DNA of 64,000 nt from Bifiguratus adelaidae (taxonomy: Eukaryota > Mucoromycota > Endogonomycetes > Endogonales). Below are positions 33,787 to 45,636 of this stretch, one piece after another (position 1 is the stretch's first letter; every line of letters begins with the position of its first letter). Location: the NCBI GenBank assembly GCA_002261195.1, contig MVBO01000044.1, positions 38,372 to 102,371 of the forward strand, given 5' to 3'. Both the position numbers and the translations under genes were made by a program. The notes under the pieces were generated by a model. It was not told the origin of the DNA and did not search any database. It saw nothing but the letters and a program-made list of their open reading frames with translations.

Positions 33787-36497
33787 CTAGAGTCCCTTCA
33801 TTTCAAGGTCACTCCACCGTCGCTTTGGCCAGGCTTCTTCCACTCCTTCTTCACCCTGCCCGACTGTATTCCTACAATCCTTCCTGCGCCATGTCTTGAA
33901 GGCGTCTTTCACTTGAGTAATCAAGGATGGTTGAAACCAGGACGATGCCGATGACTCTTGACGTTCTCGCGCTTGGTCAGTAGTTTTGGTGAGACCCAAA
34001 ACACCCAATTCACCACCTCGTTCACGCGCAAATCGCTCCACCACGTTATGGAAGAGCAATTGCAAGACATGATCTTTGGCCTCGTCAAAGATGTCTAGAG
34101 TGTATTGCTCCATTTGCATCTGAGCTTGTATCTTCTCGATTTGACGCGAGGTTAGATTGACCTGTAGGAAAGAGCTTGGGTTGATGAAGGTATTGTAAAA
34201 GGAGGCAAAGAGTGGTCGGAGCGATGATGGGACTTTGAGAGGTTCGGCGGCTGGATGTGAGGTTCCTTGAAGGGAGTCGGAAGATTGAGGCGGTTTCAAA
34301 AGGCTATCCACAGTCTCTTGAATGCTCACAAACGGACTCGTGACATCCACAAGACGAAGAATGCCGTCCCGGGGCTCATCCGCGCCAAGGGCAATAAAGC
34401 TTGATCTGGAAGCACTCTCAAAAGAGATGTTGGACCGAGACATGTCCTCCAGAGAGACCCTGGGAACTTCTGGTTCCTTTTTGATTGATGTGACGGGGAT
34501 GAATTCGGCTGTTGGGACAGACGAGGGTGATGGAGAGGGAGAGGGAAGGGGAGGTGGAAGCGATTTGCTGTAAGAGGGTATCGAGTCTTGGTCAAAAGCG
34601 GGAAAAATCAGAGACAAATTCTCTTGGTCGGTCATGGTTGAGTAACCATAGCTTGATCGTGTTTGGTCTAGTTGAGACGATGGATGCTTGTCTTCGTCAA
34701 CACTCTCTTTGGCCGCCGCCACCTTTTCCAGTTTGGTGTCTGATGGTTCACGCACATTGATGGCCACTGGAGGCTCTGCTGGCGACTCACTCTCGGCCAG
34801 CGAACCCCTCCGCCAATGCAAAATGCAGTCCTCCTTCAGGCCCTGGTAAGCATCCACGAAACGCGTCAATTCGGCGCAGAATGCCTTGACCGAGTACTTG
34901 TCTAGAATAACACGTTTGTAGGGATCCATGAGGGCAACCTCGAAAGCATTCCATAGGTTCACTGCCCCTTGCGTTGCGGCGATTTCTGAGGAATTTGCAG
35001 AGAGCTCGGAATGAGTTCCGACCTGCGATTGGTCTATGGACGTCGCCCGCGATGCCAGTTTCGTCATTGGACGTTCGCCAGTGTCAAGGCGAGCAGAGGG
35101 ATGCAAAGGAGTTTCTCCAATGTCCGCACCATGAAGAGGTGTCAACGGTCCGCTGTATCCTTTTTCCGTGGCCTCTGAACTACCATGAATGTTGAGCCCG
35201 CTGGCAAATCGATGCCAGACATTGCTATCATCAAAGTTCACGTCACATTTACCGCCTTTGCCGAGTCTGCTGACCTTCAAGACCTCTCCAAAACCCTTTC
35301 GTGTCATTTTCTTGTCGACAGTATGCCTCAACCGCAACTCTTGAAGGAGCGGAAGTACTACACTGGAGATATGCGTCGTAAAGCATCCCAAAACAAACCA
35401 GTTGAAGGATAGCCATTGTGGGTAGGTATTTTGATAGTAAATGTGCCAAATGTAATACATAATGTAGCATGGAAGCGCAAACACCACTAGCAAAGGCATC
35501 AGTCTGTGTGTGTGCGCGCGCATGTTTTTGTGACATGCCAAGAGAAATCTAAACCTACCTGTGACGAGCAGATCCCGCTGTATGCCGAATGCATCCTCAC
35601 TTTGCCAAAGAAACACCAGCAAAAGTGGACACAGGACGAAAAAGTAGGCGCTGAGGACTACAAGGAACGGCTTGTATTCCCAATCATCCAGCGTGCAATA
35701 CACGCTAGGAATGGGCAATGCTGCCGAGTTGGGCTCGGCATTGTTGGAGGTGTCGTTACGGGTGACAAAGGTCACAAGCATGCAATAAATAAACGAGGCG
35801 GCACATGTGGAGGCTAGCACCTTGTGAATCGTGTTTTCGATCGTGGCCTGATCGTAGCTCCGAAAGATTCGATCGAGCCGCCTATGTGGATGCGCAGGCG
35901 GATGAGCTTCTTCTAAAGAAGGTCGACGTGGTGATGTTATGGTGGAGGAAAGGATCGATTGACGTGTCGAGTGCGGACCATTGGGTGATCGAGCACCGGG
36001 CGAATTCTCCAACGGACGAACACGCGTGCGAACCATATGTGATCCAGCCAATTCTCCCGGATGTAGTGTCCTATCGATCAGCACCTCTACCCTTCTTTTG
36101 ACCACATTAAGCCGATGAATGAAAATTAGCCGCATCGCACGGCAAACAAATGTCGTATAGAGGGGTATCAAGCCGAGATATCCAGCCCAAAGCAAGAGAA
36201 AACAAGGAAATTCAGCGGGTATAGCGGCCTTGAGCTATCACTGCATCAGTCTCCCCCCTTCCAATCTAACTCGCTCTACCCACTTACCAGAAAGCTCACC
36301 ACGGCAAGCCCATCGCACACACCCCCCACACATGTCAAGATGACACTCCTCTGTTGCAGCGCTACGTTGCTTTTGCTCCTATACCAAAACAAGAGCGTTG
36401 TCCCTGTTGCCATGATGGCATAGACACCTGCCACCACCGAGTAAGCCACCCCCCTGACCAGGCCATCGTCGTCGATGAACTTGGTGCTGGAGGCCAT
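33787..36497 (-). CDS. Seven-transmembrane receptor with C-terminal RGS domain
   Basis: Matches fungal RGS-containing GPCR-like proteins, thought to tune G-alpha signalling. ATG at 36497 gives MASSTKFIDDDGLVRG. Seven hydrophobic segments are seen: YSVVAGVYAIMATGTTLLFW, ILTCVGGVCDGLAVVSFL, FLLLWAGYLGLIPLYTTFV, ASFIYCMLVTFVT, FLVVLSAYFFVLCPLLLVF, VVFALPCYIMYYIW and WFVLGCFTTHISSVVLPLL. The RGS domain follows. It begins near NLWNAFEVALMDPYKRV and ends with DIFDEAKDHVLQLLF, interrupted by about 190 disordered residues. Introns: 36229-36287, and a likely 72-nt stop-free intron at 35487-35558 whose removal joins RDLLVT to VVFALPC. Length is about 859 residues if spliced, 883 if retained. Confidence 0.85.
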
Positions 36498-36958
36498 GGG
36501 GACAGTGAGAGTGAACAAGATGCAAATGTGACCCAATGTGACATGTGATGAAAGCTCAGCTTCACGTGGCTGCAACGTGGGTTGACATCAACGTGGATGG
36601 GGAGAGAGAGCGAGAGAGTAAGAATGTCCGAGAGGAATGATAAGGGAACTAAGGGATAGATAGATAGATAGATAGAAGGACAAGTGATTGGATATTTTCA
36701 TTGGTTCATTGGACATGACCATACTCTCTCATGCCAATAACCTTCTCTCTATGTATATGTCATATACACATATACATGTAAATACACACGACCTTTCTAC
36801 AACGTATTCCTTTTCCTCGAGTCTCAATCACTGACTAAACCCCACCATCACTCACTCTAACCCAGTCCATCGAATCCTCGGTACGGCACACGCCATCAGC
36901 CATCGCTCGTAAAGGGACATGGTTTGCGCCACCGCCACCGGTTTGCTCTCTTGCTCTC
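36498..36958. promoter_or_regulatory. Divergent promoter region, receptor gene / PRP6
   Basis: A 461-bp gap between divergent starts. It contains a GAGA-rich patch (36601-36618), a GATA microsatellite (36655-36676) and an AT-rich TATAT/ACATATACA palindromic stretch (about 36750-36790). A pyrimidine-rich tract leads to the PRP6 ATG. No gene is seen. Confidence 0.45.
36655..36676. repeat. (GATA)5-6 microsatellite
   Basis: Uninterrupted GATA tetranucleotide run in the divergent promoter. Besides being a simple repeat, it presents tandem GATA-factor core sites. Confidence 0.95.
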
Positions 36959-39685
36959 ATGTTTGGCGTGACCAAGGACTTTATTGGCAAGCCAGCACCG
37001 CCTGGTTACATTGCTGGTCTCGGACGTGGTGCAACAGGGTTTACGACTCGGTCAGACATTGGTCCTGCGAGAGAAGCGCCGACAGACCTTGAATCGCTAC
37101 AAAAGGCTGCGTTAGAGAAAAGGAGAGCCGAAGGGGACGAGGGTGAGGACGATGACGAACGGTTTCAAGACCCTGATAATGAGGTGGGTTTGTTCTCTGG
37201 AGCACCCTATGAGGAGGACGATGAGGAAGCAGATCGCATATGGGATCAGATTGACGCGAAAATGGACGAACGACGCAAGGCACGAAGGGAAGCGCGTGAA
37301 AAACAAGAGTTGGAGCAATTTCGAAAGGAGAGGCCCAAGATTTCAGAACAATTCTCCGACATTAAGCGAAGTTTGGCCAACGTATCCGTGGACGAGTGGC
37401 AAAATTTGCCAGAGGTGGGAGACTTGACGGGCAAGAACAAGCGACGACCGAAATTACCGGAACGATTCACGCCCGTTCCCGATTCTGTGTTGGCAGCCGC
37501 AAGGAATCAGAATCAGATGGTCACCACGCCGGCTGATTCGGGCATGACGACGAATTTCGTAGAGATTGGCCAAGCACGTGAACGGGTCTTGGGCGTACGG
37601 CTCGATCAAATGTCGGATTCAGTCTCTTCGCAGACCAATATTGATCCAAAGGGCTACTTGACCGATCTCAACAGCATTGTGGTGAAGAGCGCGGCAGAAA
37701 TCGGCGACTTGAAAAAGGCCCGCCTACTCCTCAACTCGGTGACACAAACAAATCCCAAACATGCACCCGGATGGATTGCTGCGGCACGTTTGGAGGAATT
37801 CGCTGGCAAGATGACGGCTGCTCGAGCAAAAATTGCCAAAGGATGCGAAGAATGTCCCAAGAGCGAAGACGTCTGGCTGGAAGCAGCTCGCCTCAATAAC
37901 AAGGACAATGCCAAAATCATTCTCGCTGACGCGGTACGACACAATCCAGAGTCTGTCAAGATATGGCTCAAGGCAGTTGATCTCGAAAATGATCCCAAAG
38001 CTCAAAAGCGCGTCATTTGGCGCGCACTCGAATTCATACCCAACTCTGTCAAGCTCTGGCGGACGGCCGTGAATATGGAAGAGACTGCAGCCGGAGCGAA
38101 AACCCTCTTGTCTCGCGCCGTCGAGCTCGTTCCGACCAATGTCGATCTCTGGTTGGCCCTTGCTCGCCTCGAGACCTACGAAAACGGTAAAAAGGTCCTC
38201 AACAAGGCCCGTTCAGCAAATCCCAACAGTCACGAAGTCTGGATTGCGGCAGCTCGTCTAGAAGAGTCTCAAGGCAAGGACGACATGGTTGACAGAATCA
38301 TTCAAATGGCGGTCAACAAACTGTCGCTTACCGGCTCAGTTTTGGATAGGGAGCAATGGCTTAAGGAGGCTGAAAAGGCTGAACAGGATGGCAGCATCGT
38401 AACGGCCCAGGCCATTGTTCGGGCCACCATTGGTATGGGTATCGAAGACGAGGACAGAAAGAAGACATGGATGGAGGACGCCGAGAGTTGTATCTCCCAT
38501 GGCACCATTGCCACAGCCAGAGCCATTTACGCCCATGCACTCAAAGTATTTCCGGGCAAGAAATCCATCTGGAGGCGAGCGGCCTATCTCGAAAAATCAT
38601 ACGGCACTGCCGAGAGTCTGGATGAATTGTTGAAGCGTGCAGTCACCTATTGTCCTCAAGCCGAAGTCTTGTGGCTCATGGGTGCCAAAGAAAAGTGGCT
38701 TGCTGGCAAAGTGAGCGAGGCGCAGGCTATTCTCGAAGAGGCATTCAAGGCCAATCCGAACAGCGAACAAATCTGGCTTGCCGCAGTTAAACTGGAGAGC
38801 GAGAATGGGGAATACGAAAGAGCTCGCTTCTTGCTTCAGCGTGCTCGGGATCAGTCGGGTACCGAGCGGGTATGGATGAAGTCTGTGGTACTAGAGCGAC
38901 AAATGAAGCATTTCGACACGGCTTTGGAGCTATTACAGGAAGCGCTCGAAAAATACCCCACCTTTGATAAACTGTGGATGATCCAAGGACAAATTTATGA
39001 CATGGATCTCAGTGATATGGCCAAAGCCCGCGAAGTGTACGCCAAAGGCGTCAAGAATTGCCCCAAGAGCATCACCCTATGGATCTTGTCGGCCCGGTTA
39101 GAAGAAAAAGCAGGCGTGCTGATTCGAGCTCGATCCATTTTGGAGAAAGCAAGGTACATGAACCCCAAGACCCCGGAATTGTGGGTAGAAGCCATCCGGG
39201 TTGAGTTACGGGCCAACCAAGCTGCAGCAGCCAAAGCCCTGGGCGCCAAGGCCCTCCAAGAATGTCCGAGTAGCGGTCTCTTGTGGAGCGAACTCATCTT
39301 TTTGGAACCACGGCCCCAACGCAAATCACGATCAGTGGATGCGCTCAAGAAATGTGAACATGACGCGCTGGTCGTCTGTGCGGTCGCACGCTTGTTTTGG
39401 TCAGAACGCAAGGTGGACAAGGCTCGATCTTGGTTTGCGAAAGCTGTCAAGATTGATAGTGATCTCGGCGATGTGTGGGCGTGGTGGTATAAGTTTGAAC
39501 TACAACATGGTACCGAGGAGGAGCGCAAGGCATTGGTTGATGCCTGTGTGCGAGCTGAACCCCATCATGGCGAGGTGTGGCAGCAACAGGCAAAAGACAT
39601 GAGCCACGTGGGTTGGAAGACTGTAGATATCTTATTGGCAACGAGCGCTGCGCTTGGCGAGAACCAGACGGCGACGGCTGCCTAA
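36959..39685 (+). CDS. PRP6: Pre-mRNA splicing factor Prp6 (U4/U6.U5 tri-snRNP)
   Basis: Prp6 bridges U5 and U4/U6 snRNPs. It is a single exon of 908 residues, close to yeast (899) and human (941). The N-terminal PRP1 domain opens with MFGVTKDFIGKPAPPGYIAG and contains RSDIGPAR and FQDPDNEVGLFSGAPYEEDD. From about residue 230 there is a long array of HAT/TPR-type repeats with the W..A..E pattern (for example WIAAARLEE, WLKAVDLEN, WLALARLE, WIAAARLEESQGK). The C-terminus is DILLATSAALGENQ. No splice sites interrupt it, in contrast to its intron-rich neighbours. The ATG is preceded by a long pyrimidine tract. Confidence 0.98.
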   Translation: MFGVTKDFIGKPAPPGYIAGLGRGATGFTTRSDIGPAREAPTDLESLQKAALEKRRAEGDEGEDDDERFQDPDNEVGLFSGAPYEEDDEEADRIWDQIDAKMDERRKARREAREKQELEQFRKERPKISEQFSDIKRSLANVSVDEWQNLPEVGDLTGKNKRRPKLPERFTPVPDSVLAAARNQNQMVTTPADSGMTTNFVEIGQARERVLGVRLDQMSDSVSSQTNIDPKGYLTDLNSIVVKSAAEIGDLKKARLLLNSVTQTNPKHAPGWIAAARLEEFAGKMTAARAKIAKGCEECPKSEDVWLEAARLNNKDNAKIILADAVRHNPESVKIWLKAVDLENDPKAQKRVIWRALEFIPNSVKLWRTAVNMEETAAGAKTLLSRAVELVPTNVDLWLALARLETYENGKKVLNKARSANPNSHEVWIAAARLEESQGKDDMVDRIIQMAVNKLSLTGSVLDREQWLKEAEKAEQDGSIVTAQAIVRATIGMGIEDEDRKKTWMEDAESCISHGTIATARAIYAHALKVFPGKKSIWRRAAYLEKSYGTAESLDELLKRAVTYCPQAEVLWLMGAKEKWLAGKVSEAQAILEEAFKANPNSEQIWLAAVKLESENGEYERARFLLQRARDQSGTERVWMKSVVLERQMKHFDTALELLQEALEKYPTFDKLWMIQGQIYDMDLSDMAKAREVYAKGVKNCPKSITLWILSARLEEKAGVLIRARSILEKARYMNPKTPELWVEAIRVELRANQAAAAKALGAKALQECPSSGLLWSELIFLEPRPQRKSRSVDALKKCEHDALVVCAVARLFWSERKVDKARSWFAKAVKIDSDLGDVWAWWYKFELQHGTEEERKALVDACVRAEPHHGEVWQQQAKDMSHVGWKTVDILLATSAALGENQTATAA

Positions 39686-39765
39686 AATCGCAATTGTACA
39701 ATACATTCTCTATGCTATGTCCGGGTCTATGTGCTATATGACTAGAATACACGTAATTTGGGGAT

Positions 39766-42700
39766 TTACAACCCCTCCAACGCGAGGCTGTTGCTGAAGG
39801 TCATGATACCATCAACTAGCATCGCATCCACGCCAAATCTCTCCTGTATATCACGGTACACGGCGTCATTGTTTGCTTCTCCAAACGTCGTGAGGATGAG
39901 GCCACTCTCCTTCACATTGGTGATTAAGCTTGGTACTTGAACCTGGAAAGGAGGTCAGCAACCTGCAATTGAATCATGGCGTGCCATCCATCTCACCAAA
40001 GGTGTGGCTTCACAAATGATGCCCAAGAGATTGGAGCTCTTTGCAAACTTGATAGCTTCCTTGAGGGATTCACATCGTCGATCTCCCAAAGCTGATGAGA
40101 TGGTGTCCGAAGTTTCCCACTTGATATCTGCTTCTTCCACCATGTCGACCTCTTTGCGCTTCTGGCCACGACGAAGATTTGGACCGAAACCGGCAAATGT
40201 CTTGAAGAAGACGGCAAAGTTCGGTTGCTTCCAATTCATGGCAGTGCAGACCGCAGGATTAAGCGAAGAGAAGAACAATTGCCGATGCCTTGAGGACGCG
40301 TTATCGTCCTTGTCAGATTGCGAAAAGTACTCTGGAAGGTGCGGAGTGCTAAGCGCGTGATCATAAACGCAATGAAGAATGGTATCAATGTAGGCGTTGA
40401 TATCTGAGATGTTGGCAAAAGAATGTTGTCGGGCGGCCATGCTGGTGGTAGGGTATTTGATTTCTATATTCAACCCAATGTGATGAGGCAGTTTCTGGAT
40501 TGTGTCAGAACGTGTGGAGACAGATCGAAGCCCATATATAATCAACTCACTTGTAGGACGTCTTCCAGGCTGAGGTACTCTGAATTCAATGCCTCTTGAA
40601 GCTTTATGGGCTCCGCAGTGTTCCAATTGATGTTTGCTTCCAATTTCCCCATTCTTCGACCAATTATTCTGAACTGTTCAAAGGTGACATCGCAAACTGA
40701 CACCTCAAGCATATCCGTTGGGAGCAGCCAGGACGGATAAATCACGGGCACTAAATTTCGTGTAACTTGTACTATAACATGCAAGTACGATCCGGATAAT
40801 GACGAAGCAACAATCAAAGACGGTACTGTTGTCGTGTTTGTCACGGTATTGGGGGTGGCTCCAGACGGTTGTCCGACTTTTGCATAACGCGAGGCTTCAT
40901 CTTGGGTGTCAATCAGTAATCCCTTCTTGGATTGTTCAAGCAGTGAGGGACGACTATCGTGCTGCGTCTGTGTGCTGTTATTCGCGAGATCCGTGGACTT
41001 CCAGTAGGTTTCGATTCGTCCACCAATTTCCAACTGCGCACCAGAGAATGGCTTAATGATGGTGTATGTGAAGGTGACTTCGCCTACTAGCCGAAGATGT
41101 GTGTCAAAGAGAGGCACAATACAGCGATCCGCTACTCCAGTCCTGCTGTAGGCGGTATCAGAATTGCCGTAGTTTCTCGATCGGTCAAAATGGTGTGGAA
41201 GTGCAACGCCTTTGCCGATAACTTTGCTACCAAAAGTGGGAAAGATTTCGAATTCCAAAAAGAAGTTCTCCATACCGTCAACTTGGAAAGAGAAAGCCTC
41301 ATCCTCGTCTTCTAAAGGTAGGATCACACTGTGAGGTATAGATCCCGTATCCGGCCTCGATGATACGATAAGCTTCAGCGATGTAATTTGCGTGTTGCTG
41401 TAGAACTTTATGGGTACTGTCGAGGAGTTTGATCGATGTCCCAGCGTGACTTGAACTTGATATTTCTTGTCTAAATAATTATGACCGTAAATGCGGAAAG
41501 GAATGATTGGAGGTGGCAGTGAAAGTGAAGGTATTTTGTCGAGATCGGAACCTTCTTCCATTTGTATGTCCTCGACCTCGTTAACATCGTTTGAGATTTC
41601 TATGTTGGTTTTGTGCACGCCTTGAAGGGATAGTTGGTCACTCCCCCTGGTCACAGTTCTCACGTCACTGCAACCGCCTGCTTCCACCATAAGGTTGTAG
41701 CACTCGACTTCTCCTTCCCATGCAGCGTAGTAGACAGCAGTGGCGCCGTTTTCATCCTTGACACTCAGATCGCACTTGGCTTTGAGTAAAACCTTGACAC
41801 AAGCTACGTGACCTTCAGAGGCGGCCCAGAACACAGGTGTCCATCCATTATATTTGTCAGCCATATCAATCCACTTCCGCTCACGATCGTTCTCCGTTAA
41901 CAATTGCACGATATCGGTGTGACCCGCACGAGCAGCGAGATGTAATGGAAACAGACCTTCAGAGTTAGCCAGCGTTTGCGCTCCCTTCGATAGAAGCATT
42001 ATAGCGATGTCCTTGTGGCCGTACTGACATGCTAAGCTGAGTGGAATATGATCGCTCTCGTCCGACGGTTCAATGCTGACATTTGTCTTTGAAAGCAAAA
42101 TCTGAACGCATGCAGTGTGGCCGTTCATGATGGCATATATAAGAGGATGAAAACCGTCATGATCCACTGAAGTGATATCAGCCCCATGAGCGAGCAGGAA
42201 CGTGGTTGGTTCCGAGTACCCATGCATCGTCGTATAATGTAACGGCTGTCTGCCGTAAGCGTCAGTGCAGTTGACGTTCACCCCCTTCTCGACACATAAC
42301 CGCATAACTTCGAATTTACCGGAAATTGCTGCTTCGTGAAGACAGCTGCGTTGATTGATATCGTCACAATAATTGAAGTTGATCAAGCCGGTGGACGCCA
42401 ACAGAGTCGTCATTTCGGTGCTCGATCCTTGGCAAGCATGCCAAAATACGCGAGATAACCTCTCCTTGTCTTCAGCGGAAGGACGTTGACTAATACGACT
42501 TAGAATATCTAACAACATCGTGCTCTCGTTCTGCGATACTGCATTATACAAGTCGAGTTCAATGTCGTTTAAGGCTGCTTCCGAAGAATTGATTAAATAT
42601 AATGCTGGCTTTTCCAGTTTCGGACTCTCCGGCATATCAGACAACACAACTCCGTAACCGTCAGCAAGATTTTCCATTTCCAGCAGATTGGTGGCAGCAA

Positions 42701-43560
42701 TATCCGCCAATTCTGTAAGGACTTGCGCATTGAAACACGGTTGTATGTCGATCTGGCGAGATAAATAGAGCTCCTTTGTGCTTGACTTTGATCTCTTGTC
42801 CCACTTTTTGAGGATTTTCCGAAAACCTGTTCCATTGAGCTCAACAAATTTCTAAAGAGAACGGAAGCCGGCTTTAGCGTCGAACACATTAAGTTGGCCG
42901 AAAATGCTTACTTGAAGCTTGTTGAGATCATGCTGGTACTGAACAAAGGCCTCACGAAGACTGTTCAAGCTCGTTGTTGCCTGATGTGTGCTCTGCCGGG
43001 TAACAGGCTCTACAGGATTACCTCGGCTTGGACCGGTGTGAAGAAGCAGTACGCGTTTTTTGTCGACCAAAGTCCGTAGACGAACTCGCAACTCATTCTC
43101 TTTTTGCAGGTAGAACGTATTGATCTACCCATGGCATCAATTCCGATCGCATATATCATCCACCTTACTTACTTTCTCTAACTCTCTTTCCAATCTGAAG
43201 AAGAAGGCAGCTTTCTGACTTTGAAGGAAGCGTACGCGCGCTTCTTCGCCTTCTGCTCCCGGTTGGTTAGGCGCATGCTTGACCAACGAATTGATGATCT
43301 TCTTTAAAACTTTGTAATTGAGGTAATGCGCAGACCATTCTGTCAGTTGCTGGGATTGGATCTGCTTTCCGAACTATATGTGAGGGCACGCGTCAGTTTT
43401 CCGGACGACAAGAACAAGCAATAGCATATGTGACACTTGGTTGCAAAAGAAGACACGCTAGCATCACGCGAGCTCCGCATCCACGCCGCTAGTTCTCTCC
43501 ATTGGGAGAGAGAGGCATAGGTATGCACCGTCGCTTATCACTATGTGAGCTTACCTTCAT
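39766..43560 (-). CDS. PHO81: Pho81-like SPX-ankyrin protein with degenerate GDPD domain
   Basis: Pho81 is the phosphate-responsive inhibitor of Pho80-Pho85. The first coding exon is only ATGAAG (43555-43560), followed by a 181-nt intron (43374-43554). Splicing yields MKFGKQIQSQQLTEWSAHYL, the canonical SPX start. The SPX phosphate-sensing lysines are kept in GTGFRKILKKWDKRSK. Six or more ankyrin repeats follow (about 42400-41650; for example QRSCLHEAAISGKFEVMRL), then a beta-rich middle and a GDPD-like domain. The GDPD fold is recognisable (LHVIVQVTRNLVPVIYPSW; GLNIEIKYPT; MLVDGIMTF), but the catalytic HRG, E.D and YHD positions are lost. That is the Pho81 pattern, not Gde1. Length about 1,130 residues, six exons. 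Converges on PRP6 with 80 bp between. Confidence 0.9.
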
Positions 43561-43911
43561 AACTTGTCTATTTCACCAACAGTGAGGTCAGTTGCACGAT
43601 TAGGTAACAACTTCGGTGATACTAGGGTCTCCAAAGTTGGTAAGCTACAATACTCGTGTCAAAGGCTGATGTAGACGCCACATTGCCATGACTTTACCTC
43701 GTTGAGCAAGTCCGAACACTCTAAACAGATCGGTGGTTACTCCACGCACGACAAGACTAAGACGGAAGCTCAGGAACCGGTACCAGCGTTCAGAAGCTCT
43801 AGTGGCTTGGAAAGGGCCTCGCCGAGCACTTACATGCCAGTGCACGTTGCTGTATGCTCCAAAGTCATTGGCTGAAATAACCCTAACCCAATCACTTGGC
43901 GCAATTTCTCT
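43561..43911. other. Intergenic region with telomere-like motif
   Basis: A 351-bp gap between two minus-strand genes; it holds the PHO81 promoter and the transporter 3' end. AACCCTAACCC lies at 43879-43889. Short open frames here show no family resemblance. Confidence 0.4.
43879..43889 (-). promoter_or_regulatory. Telomere-repeat-like motif (GGGTTAGGG on minus strand)
   Basis: AACCCTAACCC contains 1.5 fungal telomere units. In several fungi such sites in promoters bind TTAGGG-binding factors such as Tbf1. It lies 319 bp upstream of the PHO81 start codon and just beyond the stop of the transporter gene. Confidence 0.35.
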
Positions 43912-45576
43912 CTATTGTTTGATGACAACGCGTCTAATGTTGAAGGCGAGACAGACAATCATGACAATCATGCCATAACATGCTAAACCTATGGCAATTG
44001 CTTTTGATTTGGTCATGGGTTGGTTCTCTTGCAGTTTGTAGTAAAAGAGGCCGGGGAGAACGAAGGAGATGATGGTAGACCCTGTAGATCCGACGAATGA
44101 TAGCACAATGTCAAGCTCCAGGCCAAACATGGCAATAAGGTATGAAAAGACCAGAATGCCAGTTGTCGTCCAAAACCATTTGACTTGAGAAGGTGCTGTT
44201 GGTACTTTGGTTGCGGACTCCACGGAATGCTTGCGATACGACAGAACCTTGTCCAGTGAAGCGCGACATGGGTGGGCTTGAAGAGGGTAGCTGAAGAGTA
44301 CCATGATGACGATGGCTAAGCGACCGACTGTGATAAATATAGACACGGGATCTGTTCGACGTCAGCTATATAAGCAAGATGCAGAGTATCACAAGCAAAG
44401 GGACCTTACACTCAACAATGACATTGGGTCGGACGGCATTTCCAAAGGCAATGTACCCAAGTATACCAATGGTTTCATAAATGCACACAGCTGAACCTAT
44501 TGAAGCTTGAATGACCTTGTTCACCATCGGCTGGGAGTTATCCGATAATTCATTGTATACTGTGAACATCTACGAATGCGCGTTTAAGCTCTCATAGACG
44601 CTCAAATACACGGAACCTACATTCTGATGACATGTGAAGGCGAAAATAAGGACGGGTAAAGATGTGAAGATTTTTGACGAGAATCTGGCAATATTCACCT
44701 CACTTGCTGTATCAGTCGGTGTGCTGGGCCCGATAGAGTTCCAGATGACAATTGCTATTAGGTAGACTACTGCGAATAGTGCAATGATGCTGGTATATTT
44801 GAGTGAGTCTAATTTGCGTAAAAAGGAAAGCGGCACCACGATCAGGAGCATGAAAATGGTGAGCCAGAATCTTCCGGCTACCAATATAGAGCCACTGTCC
44901 AGGGATATAAAGAATAACGAGTGGGCAACTTGAGGCATGAGGTCGCTGATGATGATTAAATATGAGATGGCTACACCGAAACATTTTATAGCGATGGCGA
45001 GATCGAAGAAAATGGCGGCTTTGGGATATGTGACTTGTGATACAGCGAAAAAGGATGCGTTTCGACCTGGAATGTGCCGAGCCGCTTGTGTCAAGAAATA
45101 AAGACCGCATCCTGAAGCGGTGCCGCAAAGTAATATGAGTAGAATACCCGGTATAATTCCGACCGATGCAATTGCTGATGGCTTAGTATGTAAACATGCG
45201 TTAGCACCGAGTTTTAGCGCGTTGAGCAAGCTCTTCCTACCATTGCCAGCATGCCCGTCCCCAAAATGGTATTTGCTAGGTTGACCGACCCGCTCAGCAC
45301 GCTTGCAGAGGCCGAAGTCACATTGCTATAGCCATGTTCTGGTCCGGCCAGCTCATATTCGTCCTCCAAAGTATCCGGTTCATATACAGTCGCTATCTGC
45401 CAGATGGAGTTGTTGGAGTGCCGTGTTAGTCGCGCTTCGCGTGGGGCTTCGTGGATCTCTAGTGCTTTGGCGTCATCTTGGACCTTTGGATGAACCTGTA
45501 GCTCTATGGCCTGAGTGTCTATATCCTTGTTCAGGTTTTCCGCCGGATCGTCTTGCAGCAGAACATAGGTCGCCAT
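43912..45576 (-). CDS. Vacuolar-type neutral amino acid transporter (AVT/SLC38 family)
   Basis: Amino acid/auxin permease family, most like yeast Avt5-7, which export amino acids from the vacuole. Four exons give about 500 residues. ATG at 45576 gives MATYVLLQDDPAENLNKD. An acidic cytosolic N-terminal tail of about 90 residues precedes the first helix, NLANTILGTGMLAMPSAIAS, the family signature. About eleven membrane segments follow, including LLILLCGTASGCGLYFL, FFDLAIAIKCFGVAISYLII and FAFTCHQNMFTVYNEL. The HQN motif is typical of the family. The 3' splice site before PSAIAS is the CTAAG just upstream, since the nearer CAG breaks the frame. The C-terminus ends in FNIRRVVIKQ. Substrate is not predictable. 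Confidence 0.9.
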
Positions 45577-45636
45577 ACACCAAAAGAGCACGGGAAGAAT
45601 TCTTGCACGTGAGTCAGAACCGGGTTTTTGGCTGGT

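Noticed and set aside
10091-39685. Functional cluster of RNA-metabolism genes (KRE33, SMG1, NMD3, SRP68, THOC1, PRP6)
   Set aside because: They belong to different complexes, lie on both strands and are interrupted by unrelated genes; these classes are abundant in any eukaryotic genome.
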